Counted from the stretch's first letter, positions 21,301 to 33,862 are shown. The stretch: DNA of 64,000 nt from Euglena gracilis (GCA_039621445.1 CP154956.1:53153540-53217539); one strand, 5' to 3'. Numbers and translations are program-made. The notes: a model not told the origin generated them from the letters alone.

Positions 21301-22899
21301 AACCGCCACAAATTTGTGACCAGGTGGCTTCACTTGGAAGCCACGCCAGTTGACGCTTCACAATGTCCACTGGACAACACGTTGGTTCTTTATGCAAACC
21401 CCCCCACTGGTCAGCGATTCAAAATTTTCTCCCCATATTAAAAATCTCTCCCAAGGCCAAAGTTTTGATGGTCACCCCCTACTGGGATTCAGCCACATGG
21501 TGGCCCCAGTTAATAAAAATGAGAGTTCCAGGGACCCCCTGCCTAAAAAATCACCCCCTACAGGGGTATGTTCACCAACTGCAGGGGAAAAAAGCCACCC
21601 CCGGGTGGCCCCTCCTTTGCATGATTTGCTCAGACAAATTTCGTATACAGTGCTATGCTTTTGATCCCTGGTTTGGTGGCCTATGGTTTAATACCTTATT
21701 GGCACCTTACAAAAGGGATTGGAACCAAAATCTGGAAAATATGGTGCTTATTGGGATCCCCTACCAATCGTCCGGGGGCTGGTAAGGCAGCCTGTGCCCA
21801 CTGATATGTGTACATTGCGCACACAGCTCATTTTTTGTTCACGCATCCTCTGTTTGTATCGTCATGTTCATCCGATTTTGCACAATTCAAAAGAACCACA
21901 AATGTGTTGGGGGAGGGGCGCCATACATTCATATCAAACGCAAAGGGCAAAAATTCCACAAGTGGGAAACAGTTGTCTGAAATTGCCAATGCACCACAAA
22001 TCAGTCCCTTTCACTTAATTATGGCTTATGTGGCCGCAACCTGGTTTAACGTAAAGTCTGGGGGTCCCGTTCTGATTTAATTAACACCCCCCTATACACC
22101 CATAAGTACCGTGCACGATGTCGAGCACCTTGTCGTTCAGGAGTTCAATGTACTTGTTGAGAGTGCTCAGTATGCACACGTTCTGGACCACCGCCGTCCT
22201 GTCGCGCAGTGCATGAGACACCTTCTCCACCATGTCCATCGGCGTATCAATGTCCACATGCATGCGCTCGGGAAAAGCGATGCTGCTCTCCTTGCCATCG
22301 CCGATGTCCAGCAGCCGTATGAATTTCGGGCCGGGGCCTTTGAAAATGGAAGCTGAATTAAAGGGTCATCCACTTTGTCAGTGGAGGCTTAAGAGGTGGG
22401 CACCCACATTTTGTCCAGAATCACCCATAAATGCGTAAAGGCACTTTGGTACCTTTTCAAACTGGGGAAATCAGGAACTATTTAACGGTTGAATTTTGTT
22501 TACCGGGCCTCACAATGACAAAGTGCGGAACCCGAGGTGTCTCATAGTCCTTCGAGGAAAACCGACAAGGGAGGAAGGGACAACGCGGGCGGAGCACAAA
22601 GACATTGTGAGCCGACTCCCCCAATGAAAAAATTTGTCTTCAAACGCCGTCGGTCAGAAAGTGGGGGCCAGGGCGGGGAGAGGAGGGGGAACCCCAGGGG
22701 AAGAAAAAGCACCATGGTCGCCACTTCGGAGACAATGCAGCCAACTCCGCGAGGCGGCAGTAAGGAGAGACGCCTAACCCAGCACAAAAAACAATCACAC
22801 AACGCCGCCCGCAAGCGAGGCATGGCTTCACAATGTCTTTGTGCTCCGCCCTCAGTGTCCCTTCCTCCCTCCGTCGGTTTTCCTCGAGGGAGTACGAAT
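18360..22899 (+). mobile_element. R1', duplicate of R1
   Basis: Matches 625-5,165 at offset 17,734. It shares the RT DN mutation, the missing YR segment, the foreign fragment (22,081-22,344, minus strand) and the inverted piece (about 22,355-22,474). Its own differences are scattered substitutions, for example the gag frame break at 18,793 and a restored longer frame at 19,641-20,102. It adds no new functional gene. Confidence 0.9.
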
Positions 22900-25800
22900 T
22901 GTGAGGCCTCGCCGCTGGCTGGCGGTTTGCCGTGAGTTTTTTGGCGCGCTGGGTTAAGAATCCTCGTTTAGTGACTTTTATCGCCGGAGTTGGCTGATTC
23001 CTAAAGTGCCCTTCCGCACCCAGAAGAAAGGAGAAGAGTTGCCGAACAAGGAAGAACCGAGAAAAGAGGTCAATATCAATTGAATATCCAGAAGATCACG
23101 AACTAGACGAGTATCAATTTCAAAGTCGACTATCAAAACAAAATCTCCACTGCAGTGAGCCAAGAAGTGGATAAAACACTGGACGGACCGTGGTTGTCAC
23201 TGGGGGGGGGGGAGTTTGGCTTGCAAATTTTGGGGTGGTGTGTGGGGGGAAGAACGGCCACGGTCTGCCGCGTGTTGACCGCATTTGCAAGGTCTCCAGA
23301 TGCTGCGGACACTGCTCCAGGACGTCTGAGGGCGTGCATATAAATCCTTGGACCACTGTTGCCAGAAGGCCAAGAAGACAGAAGTCAGCCCCAGCCCTTG
23401 GTTGGCTAGGAACGGGCCATGGGGGCCCAAAATGCTTCACAATTGGAGAACCAAAGCTTACACATCAAGGACATCTCCCCCAAAGGCGCCCAGTCGCCTC
23501 TACACAAATTGGCCAAAGGATGGGAGGACGGAATCAACGCCAAGGAGGTCAACACTACAGGGGCCATGGCGGGCAGTTTTACAAGCTAAAATCCCCTCAT
23601 GAAGGGGCGGAAAAGGTCTGCTAAACCCCTCCAATTCATCTTGCACAACAGCCCCTCTCAAGGGTAAAAGGGGGGCCACAGCGGCCCCCCCAGATTTACA
23701 GTAGGGTTGGAGGCCAAGAAGAACTTAAGGCCCGGAAGACCAAACAGATGGACGATGGAAATTTTTTATACATGGGGACCTTGGAGGCCGGCAGAGAGGA
23801 CCAACAGTGGCCAAGAAGAAGGTAAGGAAGCTGCTGGAGAAATATCCGCATGGACCAACAGACGCCCTCCGCAAAAAAAGGGGGGAAATGGAACCACAGT
23901 GGCCCTTTCGATGACCCAGCCCCAGGAGAAAAAAAGACCCACAGTGGCCCTTTTGGAGGGAGGTGAAGGAAACCCTCCAACATTTATGTCCCAATCCCCA
24001 ATTATTCAGTGAAGTGGTGGGCCCACAGAGGTCCCCCCCTATGGTAAGTCAACCAACCACATCAAAATGGAGACGACCAGATAGGCTAAACAGGGGCATT
24101 AAGCTCTATGGTATGTCCTCCAACGACAAGATCCTCCAGAGGGCGAGCAGAGAGGGAGATAGTTCCTGCACATCTCCCCAGAAAAAAAATTTCCAAGGTC
24201 CCAAGCCATAGGGGACCTGGAGTGCAATGTCCAACACCCCCAGCCCAGCCCCCCCAATTCATCTTACAAGAAAATAAATTCCATGGGGATAATGTAGGGT
24301 TGCAAAAAGCTTGAAGTGGTGGACAAAAAATGTCCCCAACAACATGGAAACTCAACATGGAAGGCATTCAAGCCCCCTGGGTCAGCCCACCAAAATTGTT
24401 CACCCACCCAAAGCCCAGAGCAAATTTGAACCTACCCCAAGCAGAAAAAAAACTGCAGGATTACAAAAAATCTGGATCCGTAAAGAGCGTGATGGATTCT
24501 AACACCCAGTACCTGATCCCCTGGTTTCTGATTTCAAAACCAGAGGGGGGGGCAGGCAAAACGGAGATTAATAAGCGATTGCATGGAATTGAATCAAAGG
24601 TTCCAACTGAAACATTTCAAGCTGGATCACATCCAGCACATTTTTTCAGGGTTGGAAATAGGCCACTGGGCAGAAAAAGAAAACCTAAAGGATGCTTACT
24701 TCCATATCCCAGTGAGTCAGGCCCTAAGGTCACTTCTAAGACATCAGCTGGGGGACAGACTTGGGAATTCCAGGCAGGATGTTTTGGCCTAAATGTAATG
24801 ACCCAAATTTTCATGTCAGTAATGAAAACATTCAAAAAGCTGTGGAGGAAAAAGGGAATCCAGGTATTTTTTTACCTGGACCACATTTTACCGGTGGCCC
24901 CAACCAACACAAAACCTCTTACAAAATCACCTGTACACAGTAGTCAGGGATTTAATCAAACCAGGTTTCAAAATGAACGTAAAAGGACGACACTGCAGCC
25001 CACCCAAAACGTAACTCCCCTTTGTATTTCAACTAAACTTCCAAGAGGGAAAATTTTTGTTGCCTCCAGAAAATAAAAATAGTAAAAACTGAGCTGGGAA
25101 AAACTACATGTGAATAAGGTAATTGGCTGCCATTTTGGGCCAATTCAGATGCAATCTAATGGAACTGCACTTTGTAAGTGTCTTTACGGATGCCCTGGCA
25201 ATTTTTTAGTGGAAAATTCTACGGCCCTGGACTTAAAACCCCCCATTTCCCAACTAATAAAGGACAAATCAAGAGAATAAAAAATTCTGCTGGACACCTG
25301 CGTGGCAGACCCTTCCCCCCAAATGCAACCAGGGAGTTGTACTCAGACAGCAGAACACGTGTCTGGGGGGGGATGGACATTAGAACAGGCAAAACTGTGT
25401 AGGAAATCTGGAGGGAAAACTCCATATTGCCCAAAAATGTCAAAGGATTAATTGCAGCAATAAGCATAGTACAAAGCCTCAGCCATCCAGGAGACACTGT
25501 TGAAAGTCCGAGGTCCCCTTACCACGGACCTGACTTCTGGAGCCCCTTCCTTTACTTGACATCCCTCTCACCGAAATCTCTTTCCCAAAATCCCACTTCC
25601 AGCAGCAATGACCAAACTTGAAATAAGCTTGCGCCGCAGACAACACCAAACAAATCCAATATCTGGAAAGTGATCCCAGACAACAGAGTGAACAGTGTGT
25701 GTTGACAGCCACCTACAGACAGCACCATCATTTTTGCTGTGAATTAGGGTCTGCCTGTTTGAATTAGGCTTCAGCGTGTGATTTCATGGTGACTATAAAA

Positions 25801-27740
25801 ATGCACCTGGACCACTCACACTGTGTCCCCGTCAGTGGGCAATCAAGTAACTTCCTATTACTTAACAAAAGTGGGGCAGAAAAAGCACGTTCAATTACGT
25901 GCCGAGACCTTTTCTTCAAATTGTGTATGGTACACAACATAGACCTGCAAGTGAAGTGGGTCCCTTAAAAGGAATGCCCAGCAGACCCCTTATGCAGGTG
26001 GGAAATGGACAGTGGGGATTATTTCCTGGACCCCCAACCTTTTCAACGGCTGAGGCAGCAGTTCAAAAGTTACATAAGCTTAAAAAAGACCTTTTTGCTA
26101 CAACAGGCAACAAAAAAACTGCCACAATTTGTGGCCAGGTGGCCCCACAAGCCACAGCAGTGGATGCCTTACAACGACCCATAGACAACATGGGGGATCT
26201 TTTTGCTAACCCCCCTGGTCTTTAATTCAAACAATCTCCCGCAGATTAACAAAGTTTCTACAGGCCAAAGTTCTGATGGTCACCCCCTACTGGGATTCAG
26301 CCACATGGTTGCCTCGGTTTAAGAAAAAAATGAGATTTTTTGAGGCGGCCGCCGGGCTTGGAAGTCATTATAGTCAAACTTTTTCTTTTTTGTCCTTGAG
26401 CTTTTCTAATGGAACCTTGAAATCTAAAATTTTATCAAATTCTGGTTCTTGCATTCACAAACAATTGATATGTTTTGTGGTGTTGTACCAGTGCATTGGG
26501 TGGGATAAGAACCCTGTGTGTGAGATTGGGTTTGAAATTGGTGGGTTCGAGTGGGGACTTCCTTAGGTTAATTAGGGGATAATGGAGAATCCTACTGTGG
26601 AAAATTGGTCGGCCGGTCTTGAAAATTTCAAAGGATCGGCACTGCAGGTCAAAAATTCAGTTCAGGCCTTCAAGCCGAACCAGAATAATATTTTCCCTAG
26701 GTTAAGTTCGACTGAAAACCAAAAAGAGGTGTTTCAGTGTTTTTAGGCCCCACTCAGGCAAATTTTGGCCAATTTTTGGGTTAGGACACCTTAACACCGG
26801 CAGCCGCCTCAAAAACGGCCGAGGTCAAAGGATCCTCAAAAACTTCGAACCAATGTCGGGGTTACAGGGGGACCCCCCCTGAAGCCACACCAGATAAAGT
26901 AGCTGACAGTTTAGTGCAGTTATTTCAGTTCTGTGAGGACCAGTAATGGCTGCACCACTGTGCTTTTAATTCCTGGGTTTATTGGATTCAGAATGCACAC
27001 CGTGTTAGCTCCTTTGGAGAAAGGTTGGGTAAATATGTAGCATTTTTGGAACCTCTCCTAACCCTCCTGAGGCTGGGACTGATACGAGGACATTGGGGAT
27101 GTGTGACAGCTCTCTCCCTGTTGGGAATTTTTTTGCCTTCAGGCCTGGTTTTGGTTTCGGGAGCCTGTCGCAGCACACCTGTCGTTCGGTTGATTCTCTG
27201 CCATTCCGAAGATCGATTTAAACGGAGGATTTTGAATATATATAAAAACAACTTCGGGCAATGCTCGTGTACAAGTGGGACAGGTGGCTGCAACCCGTTT
27301 TAACGGGCAGACAGGGCCCCCTTCTGACTTCGTTGAATCCCCCTTTTAAGGCCATAATCCTTGGAACCTTGCTACACACTTTTCCTCGATGGCACTTGTC
27401 TTTCCTTGCCGGCTCCTGTTCCTTGGCGTCCTTTCATCGCGTGTTCTCCTTATTCTTTTGGCGCCGGCAGTCGGTTCTGGCGTAGCCCAGCTGAAATTGC
27501 AAAAAAAGCTCTTTTCTCAAACATGGACTGCCCTAGGCGTGGCGGCCCACTCCACCAAGGGGCTGGAGTTGGTTTTGATGGCAGAGTAAAAAAAACAGAA
27601 AAGCCTTCGCAAAGGTGCAATTGGCCAGTGTGTGGCGGCGGGTTTTGCAGCCCATTATCGCAGACTGTGAGCCCAAAGCCTTTCGCACGCCGCAAGATTT
27701 CAGTGCACAGTCTGGATTCAAAAGGGCTCTTTTCGGAGTC
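22900..27740 (+). mobile_element. R2', duplicate of R2
   Basis: Matches 5,166-10,006 at offset 17,734. It contains the same DH active-site change, the 317-bp and inverted-repeat insertions, and the inverted YR segment (27,076-27,249). All the decay events predate the block duplication. Confidence 0.9.
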
Positions 27741-27884
27741 CGACCATTCGGGCTTCGCACACTCTTGGGGTGGTCCTGCTTTGTGTGCCGGCTGTTTTGT
27801 TGTTTGTGTTCTTTTGGCGGGGTGCTTCTTACTGCTTTTTGGTGCCGGAGTTGGCGGATATTAACGTCCTTCGACAGCATCAGA

Positions 27885-28991
27885 ATGGCAACGTACGCAG
27901 ATAGATTGACGTCTGAGGATGAAACAGTTTTCAACAATTCGTGGAGCGAGCTATTCTTCAACGAGGGCAAGGTGGCGAAACTATTAGCAGAATCGTCCCC
28001 GGAATCCCTCGTCGCCGTCATCGCGGCCGGGCAAAACTGGCGGGGAGGCGGATGGCACACGACGAAGTGCGCAAAGAAGGTCCACGAGTTGACCCAGGTG
28101 GCGATGGTGTCCAGCCAAGTCGGAGACTACAGGAGTTCTTTCTTGTACTCGGTGGCGTTAGCAGGAAGCGTGGAGGTACCCCTGATAGATTTGGGGAAAA
28201 CAGCGGCGGACGTGGCGTTCAAGCTGGCTGATCGCTGGCTGGAGAAGAGTTCGAAGAAAGACAAGGGGATGACGCAGAAAGAGGAGCGGTCCGCGATGGA
28301 GGAGGACGGAGAAGACGAGGAGGACAACGACAACGACGACGCGGAAGAACGGCTCCCGTGGCAGGAGGAACTGGCGCCACTGGCGCCAGAGCTGGAAGCG
28401 TGCCTTCGGCACGTCGAAAAGGGAGTGAGACTCCCCTGGAAGATGGTCCTTGGAGATCTGCCCAGGTACCAGGGGTTAAAAATGCGAGCAGAGGATAATA
28501 ACCACAACCAGGATGGCAAAGGGGCCTGGGACAAGCAATTGAAGGCATGGCAACAAAAGATGTCACACCTGGAAAGAATGGTGGCCTGCCTGTATGGCAG
28601 TGTGGAGACAGACTATCAAATATTGGCTCAACAATTGTTTTTTGCTGTGGCAGAGCTGGAGCAGACGCTGCTGAGGGAGAGGAAGAAGTGCAGCATTCCA
28701 GGGGCCATCCCAAGTACAAACAACGGGCTGTTCTCCAAAGAAGATTTGGCTGTTGACAAAGCCCAATGGGCTCTGAATCAAGCAGGCTTGGTAACAGCTT
28801 TCTCCAGACATTCTATGTCTCATTTTCCCATTCCCACAGGAAACAAAGGATTAAGTTCAAGTTTGGCAAAGGCAAAGGCTATGGCAGCCAATTCAAGTCT
28901 GGAAGAGGAAGATGCTATTGCAGCCTGTGGAAGAGCCCAGGATGGCAGAAGGGGTATGGATCCCCTACTGTATCTTCCACCTCCCCACTGA
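27885..28991 (+). CDS. gag-like protein of T2b
   Basis: Open frame from ATG 27,885 to the stop at 28,991 (368 codons). The frame is also open upstream to 27,615, through the inverted repeat. The N-terminal half is mixed alpha-type sequence. A highly acidic, Asp/Glu/Asn-rich tract follows at about residues 137-155, then a helical C-terminal part (VRLPWKMVLGDLPRYQ, YQILAQQLFFAVAELEQTL). A missing T near 28,852 diverts the end into a different frame, so the basic Gly-rich tail seen in T2a is lost here. No known domain is recognised; gag is inferred from position before RT. Confidence 0.65.
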   Translation: MATYADRLTSEDETVFNNSWSELFFNEGKVAKLLAESSPESLVAVIAAGQNWRGGGWHTTKCAKKVHELTQVAMVSSQVGDYRSSFLYSVALAGSVEVPLIDLGKTAADVAFKLADRWLEKSSKKDKGMTQKEERSAMEEDGEDEEDNDNDDAEERLPWQEELAPLAPELEACLRHVEKGVRLPWKMVLGDLPRYQGLKMRAEDNNHNQDGKGAWDKQLKAWQQKMSHLERMVACLYGSVETDYQILAQQLFFAVAELEQTLLRERKKCSIPGAIPSTNNGLFSKEDLAVDKAQWALNQAGLVTAFSRHSMSHFPIPTGNKGLSSSLAKAKAMAANSSLEEEDAIAACGRAQDGRRGMDPLLYLPPPH

Positions 28992-29018
28992 TGTCCCCAG
29001 GAAAGGCAAGGGCAAAGC

Positions 29019-30809
29019 ATGAAGCATCAAAGACCCCAAGAAGGGGTGAAGCCATCAAGGCCAGACCATCAAGGGAGTGGGGGAGAGACCACCCAGCTGA
29101 GCTCCATGGAGGAGGTAATCCCCCTGCTGACCCCTGTTCTGAGGCCATCCCCAGTCTGGCAAGGGCTCAAGGAGACAGTGACCTGGCCCACAACAAACTC
29201 CCTACCAGAGGAATGGGAGAAAGGAATCATTCAGGGCCTGGATCTCAAAGAAAGGGAATGGCTGGGGGTGCCCCTGTTTCAGAGACTAAGGAAATGTCTG
29301 CCGTGGTGGCAGGAGAATGCAAATCAGTGGGTAGTAGCACTAATTCAAACAGGTGTGCAGCCAGACCAACCCCTACCCATGTGTCTGTCAGCAAGACAGC
29401 AGCAAAAGTCAGAACAGGAAATCAGCCTGGCCTCAAAAATCCTAAGGGAGTACCAAGAAAGTGGGGCAACCAAAAAGTTGCAAAATGCCCAAGACACTGC
29501 CCACCTAGTGCCATGGTTTGTGTTGTCCAAACCAGAAGGGGAGGGGGTCAAGCATCGACTTATCACAGATTGTCGAGACCTAAATCAGTTTTGGTGTACA
29601 GAAACGTTCACTTTGGAAAATATGTCCACAATTTTCCCCACTCTGAAAAAAGGGGATTGGGCAGTCAAACTAGACTTGAAAGATGCATACTTTCATCGGG
29701 GGCTGGAAAAAGATTTCAAAAGGTTTGTCAGAATTCAAGTGGGATCAGACCTGTGGGAGTTTCAGGGGGCCTGTTTTGGCCTAAGCACCCTCCCAAAATT
29801 GTTCATGTCACTAATGAAAGTTCTGCTAAAACTGTGGAGGTCAAAGGGAATGCAGGTGTTCGTCTATTTGGACGACATCATTCTGTTTGGTTCAACAGAA
29901 AATTTGGTGAAAAAACATTTGCTGCAAATGACGGACACATTGGGGGAGGCTGGGTTCAAGGTCAGCCAGAAAAAGTCTGTGTTTACTCCCACACAAAGGC
30001 TACAACATTTGGGGTTCATCATAGACTTGAAAAAAGGTCAACTGGAGGTGCCCCCACACAAATTAAAGACTATCAGAAAGGAGCTGGGCAAGGTGGTGAT
30101 GGCCCAAAAACTGAGTTGCAGAAAGATAGCCAGCATTCTGGGACAAATCAGAAGTTACCTCCCTGCTCTGCCATTTTTAAGACTGGTAACCCAGGAGCTT
30201 TTAAAGTTCAGCCAGATGCACCAAGAAAAGAGCTGGGATTTTTGCATCGACATTCCAGAAAGGCTGAAAGGGGAAATCAAAGTGCTGAAGGCATACTTGC
30301 AGCCAGGCCTGGGCAGGCCTTTCCTACAACAGGCAAAAATGGTGCTCCATTCAGACTCCTCCAAATGGGCATGGGGGGGAGTGGACTCATCCCAAAATCA
30401 AATCATCCAAGAATTTTGGAGGAAGAAAAATTGTTTACATATAAATGTGAAAGAGCTGATGGCAGCAGTTCAGACAGTAAAAGCATTTGCCCAGCCTGGA
30501 GAAACAGTGCTGTTAAATGTGGACAATCAAGTAGCATTAAGTTTTCTCACCAAATGGGGGGGAATAAAACAGCACCTCATTCAGATTTTGGAACCCCTGT
30601 TTCATTGGTGTTGGGAAAACCAAGTTCAACTGCAAGTCCAGTGGGTTGCTTCAGCAGCATTGTTGGCAGATCCCCTCACAAGATGGGATCAAGACAGGGG
30701 GTATTATAACCCGTGCCCAAACCTGTTCACCAAAATTTTGAAGTTTTTCAGAAAAGACATTGCTCCAGACACAGACATGTTTGCATCTCCAGGAAATGCA
30801 AAATTTTAA
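29019..30809 (+). CDS. Reverse transcriptase / RNase H polyprotein of T2b
   Basis: 596 codons, same start and length as the T2a protein, with about a dozen and a half residue differences. The active site FVYLDDIILFG and the RNase H residues (LHSDSSKWAWGG, NVKEL, LNVDNQ) are intact. It ends at the same TAA after DMFASPGNAKF. The overlapping frame 28,766-30,709 is a shadow without DIRS homology. Confidence 0.88.
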   Translation: MKHQRPQEGVKPSRPDHQGSGGETTQLSSMEEVIPLLTPVLRPSPVWQGLKETVTWPTTNSLPEEWEKGIIQGLDLKEREWLGVPLFQRLRKCLPWWQENANQWVVALIQTGVQPDQPLPMCLSARQQQKSEQEISLASKILREYQESGATKKLQNAQDTAHLVPWFVLSKPEGEGVKHRLITDCRDLNQFWCTETFTLENMSTIFPTLKKGDWAVKLDLKDAYFHRGLEKDFKRFVRIQVGSDLWEFQGACFGLSTLPKLFMSLMKVLLKLWRSKGMQVFVYLDDIILFGSTENLVKKHLLQMTDTLGEAGFKVSQKKSVFTPTQRLQHLGFIIDLKKGQLEVPPHKLKTIRKELGKVVMAQKLSCRKIASILGQIRSYLPALPFLRLVTQELLKFSQMHQEKSWDFCIDIPERLKGEIKVLKAYLQPGLGRPFLQQAKMVLHSDSSKWAWGGVDSSQNQIIQEFWRKKNCLHINVKELMAAVQTVKAFAQPGETVLLNVDNQVALSFLTKWGGIKQHLIQILEPLFHWCWENQVQLQVQWVASAALLADPLTRWDQDRGYYNPCPNLFTKILKFFRKDIAPDTDMFASPGNAKF

Positions 30810-32300
30810 AAATTTGTGGCCAGGTGGCCCACCACCAGGCTTTTCTGGTGGATCCGTTGAAACGCGCCCTGACTTCAGTCCAAGATGTTTATGCCAACCC
30901 CCCATGGAAAGTAATTTTTACCTGGCTCATCAGACTGAGACTGAACAAACAGGTGAAATGTCTTTTGGTGACACCCATGTGGGTTTCGAGTCCATGGTGG
31001 CCCCTATTAATCAAAATGTCCAAACCAGGGACAAGCATGTTGGTTTTACCCCCCAGGGAAGGCATGTTCAGCAATTGTTGGTGGCAATCAATGCCAAAGC
31101 CAAAGTGGCCCCTGGCTTGCACAGTGGTATCAGGTTCCTTTTGGAACAGCAAAAAATGTCACATCAAGACATTGAAAATGTCCTGAGGAGTTTGGGACCC
31201 CTGAAGCGTTATAACAGTGCATTCAGAAAGCTGTTTGTAATTCTACAACAGAAAGGATTGCAGCCCTTGCAAGTCTCCAGCATGGAGCTGGCCACTGCCC
31301 TTTTGGACCTACACAAACTGTCACAAGCCGATGCTCGATGTGCGTATGCCTCACTGCAGTATTTACCTGGGTTGGAGTCCATCGGATTTCATCCTTTACT
31401 GACAAAAGTGAAAAAGGAATGGAATCGTTCAGTGCAGAGGTATGCTGTTTTTTGGGACCCCCTACCCATTTTGCAAAAATTGCAGCGCAACACAAAGATT
31501 TCTGACATGTCTATCATGGAGTTGAGATGGAGAATCATTTTGTCTTTCAGACTTTTGGCTCTTCACAGGGGGGTGGACCTGGCCAGAACTCAGAGGACCA
31601 TTTCAGTGGTGGCGAAAAAAATTTCATTTTGGTCAGGAGAAAGGGTTGGCCTTCACCAAAGTGGGAGCAAGTGTTGAAGATTGATTCCCTTCCATCTTTG
31701 AGTCCATATCATTTGATGAGAGAATATGTTGGCAGAACATCTTTCATCCCCCAGGGTGCCCCTCTTTTGTGGAGTTTGGATGGCAAAAAACCCTTGACAT
31801 CCAACAGAATCAACTCTTTGACAAAGGAGTTGTTGCACACTTTTGGCATTACCATTTCCCACTGGAAAGCCCACAGCACAAGGGGGGCAGGTGTTTTGAT
31901 GTATAAAAAGTTGGGATTGTCCAGTGAGGAGGTGTGTGAACTTGGGCAGTGGAAAAATGCCACAGCTTTTTCAGCCCATTACTTACGATTGGGGGCGGTG
32001 GATTCAGCAACGAAAAAATTTGAAAAAGGGGTCGTGCACAAAGTCTCACCCCAAGAGTGTGCGAAGCCCGAATGGTCGAGTACCCCCGGGAAGTCCGACC
32101 AGGGAGGAAATGACCATGAGGGCGGAGCACAAGAGGGGGGTGAGCCCACCCAACCCACCCGGAAAAGGAAAGCATCATCCTCAGGGGGGGGGGGGCAGAA
32201 ACGCCCACACACACAGGCCGGGAAGCCCCTGCGGTTCACCTTCGCCAAGTCGGTGTCGGAGAGCACATCAGCGCCAACTCCGGCACCAAAGTCGCAGTAA
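30760..32300 (+). pseudogene. Tyrosine recombinase of T2b, split by one frameshift
   Basis: Two frames, 30,760-31,677 and 31,527-32,300, together encode the same recombinase as in T2a. The frame change near 31,640 is identical. HSTRGAG, CELGQWK and HYLRLGA are in the second frame. The poly-G stretch in the tail is three bases longer than in T2a and keeps the frame. Confidence 0.82.
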
Positions 32301-32666
32301 GAAGCACCCCGCCAAAAGAACACAAACAACAAAACAGCCGGCACACAAAGCAGGATCTCACCCCCCTCTTGTGCTCCGCCCTCATGGTCATTTCCTCCCT
32401 GGTCAGACTTCCCGGGAGTACTCGAGGTGCCTTTGGCTCCCTCAGGGGCAACCGACAAGGAACAGACGAGCCGAGGACGGCTCGCAAATCACCAGTTTTC
32501 CCGAACCCGCTGGTGGCAGAGGAGCTGTGCGCAAGCCCCTTCTGTCCGCAGAAGATGGAGCCAAAGTCGTAGAGGGGGTTGCCCCCAAGGGTAAGGCGTT
32601 GCCAGGTCTTTGTGCTTCGCCCTCGGTGTCCCTTCCTGGCTGACACCTCAGGCTCCGCACTTTGCC

Positions 32667-32767
32667 ATTGTGAGGCCATGCCTTGCTCGCCGGCGGTTTG
32701 TTGTGATTGTTTTGGTGCGCTGGGTTAGGAGGTCCCGCTTAGTGCCTTTTTTCGCCGGAGTTGGCTG
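32667..32767 (+). repeat. Left inverted terminal repeat of C
   Basis: Runs from CATTGTGAGGCCATGCC to TTCGCCGGAGTTGGC. It is complementary to 37,225-37,322 with a few mismatches. It belongs to the duplicated block, so it is identical to the left repeat of B (about 14,920-15,020). Confidence 0.82.
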
Positions 32768-32932
32768 ATTCTTAACTTGCCCTTCCACACCCAGAAGAAA
32801 GGAACAGAGTTCACGAACGAGGAAGAACTGAGAAAAGAAGTCAATATAAATTCAATATCCAGAAGAACACGAACCAGACGAAAATCAATTGAGAATAAAA
32901 TTGTCAAATTTGAATTTCGACTTCGATGAGCA

Positions 32933-33862
32933 ATGCAGTGGAGAAGAAATTGGAATTATATGGCCACGGACGTCCTGGAGGAGAGGCAGCAGCTGGAGAC
33001 CTTGGAGATGCGGTCAACACGTGGCATACTGTGGCCGTTCTTCCAACCCAGCCCCCCACCCCAGAAATTTCACAGCCAAAAAACCCCCCCAGTGACGGCC
33101 ACGGAGGCCCAGAAGACAGAAGCCAGCCCCAGCCCTTGGTGGGCAAAGACTGGGCCATGGGGGCCCAAAATGCTTCACAATTGGACAATCAAAGCCCACA
33201 CATCAGGGGCATCTCCCCCAAAGGTGCCCAGCAACAATCTGGGCACAATTTGGCCAGAAGATGGGGAGATGGAATCAAGGCCAAGGAGGTCAACACCACA
33301 GGGGCCATGGGGGCCAGTTTCACAAGGAAATCCCCTTAGGAAGGGGCAGAAAAGGTCTGTCCAACCCCCCCAATTCATCTATCACAACAGCCCCTCTCAA
33401 GGGGACAAGGGGGGGCCACAGCAGCCCCCCAGATTTCCAATGGGGCTGGAGGCCAAGAAGAAATCAAGGCCTGGAAGACCACAAGATGGATTATGGAAAA
33501 AACTTTATACATGGAAACCTTGGAGACCAGCAGGGTGGACACACAGTGGCCACCAAGAAGCTAAGGAACCAGCAGGGTGGACCCACAGTGGCCACCAAGA
33601 AGCTAAGGGTGCTGCTGGAGAAATCCCCCGAGGGACCCACAGTGGCCCTCTGCCAACAATGGGGGATAAAGGGACCCACAGTGGCCCTTTCAATGACCCA
33701 GCCCCAGGAGGAAAAGGGACCACAGTGGCCCTTTTGGAGAGAGGGGCAGAAACCCCTGCCACATTTATTTATCAATTCCCGATCAATCAATCAAGGGGGG
33801 ACCCACAGAGGCCCCCCTATGGTATGTCAACCAACCACATCAACATGGAGAAGACCAGATAG
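32933..33862 (+). pseudogene. gag-like leader of C, frame-shifted relative to D
   Basis: A 309-codon frame starting MQWRRNWNYMATDVLEE, matching the start of the D polyprotein (MKWGRNWK at 41,644). A 22-nt deletion at about 33,104 shifts the frame relative to D, so the rest reads out of register. The correct frame reappears near 33,886. The stretch 33,530-33,740 is a tandem array of short units around GGACCCACAGTGGCC. The protein is Pro/Gly/Gln-rich with no recognised domain. Confidence 0.5.

Larger units (their letters stand above)
27741..32423 (+). mobile_element. Type 2 DIRS element T2b, duplicate of T2a
   Basis: Matches T2a with offsets growing from 17,734 to 17,747. The inverted terminal repeats and internal complementary region (32,047-32,146) are conserved. 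Compared with T2a, gag lacks the 11-bp deletion but has lost one T at about 28,852. RT/RNase H is open; the methyltransferase and YR lesions are shared. Confidence 0.9.
17738..33181. repeat. Segmental duplication, copy 2
   Basis: Second copy of the block at 1-15,456. It begins inside the YR gene of element B, with no visible junction sequence. It ends inside the gag leader of element C, where copy 1 instead jumps to a divergent RT. Both edges therefore lie in DIRS sequence, as expected for unequal recombination between dispersed DIRS copies. Near its right edge, copy 2 lacks 22 nt (at about 33,104) that copy 1 keeps at about 15,356. Confidence 0.93.

Noticed and set aside
1-33181. The duplicated block as two merged haplotypes
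   Set aside because: Not adopted, because the copies are in tandem within one contig and pass into different elements (B versus C) on the right. Only read depth and spanning reads can settle it.
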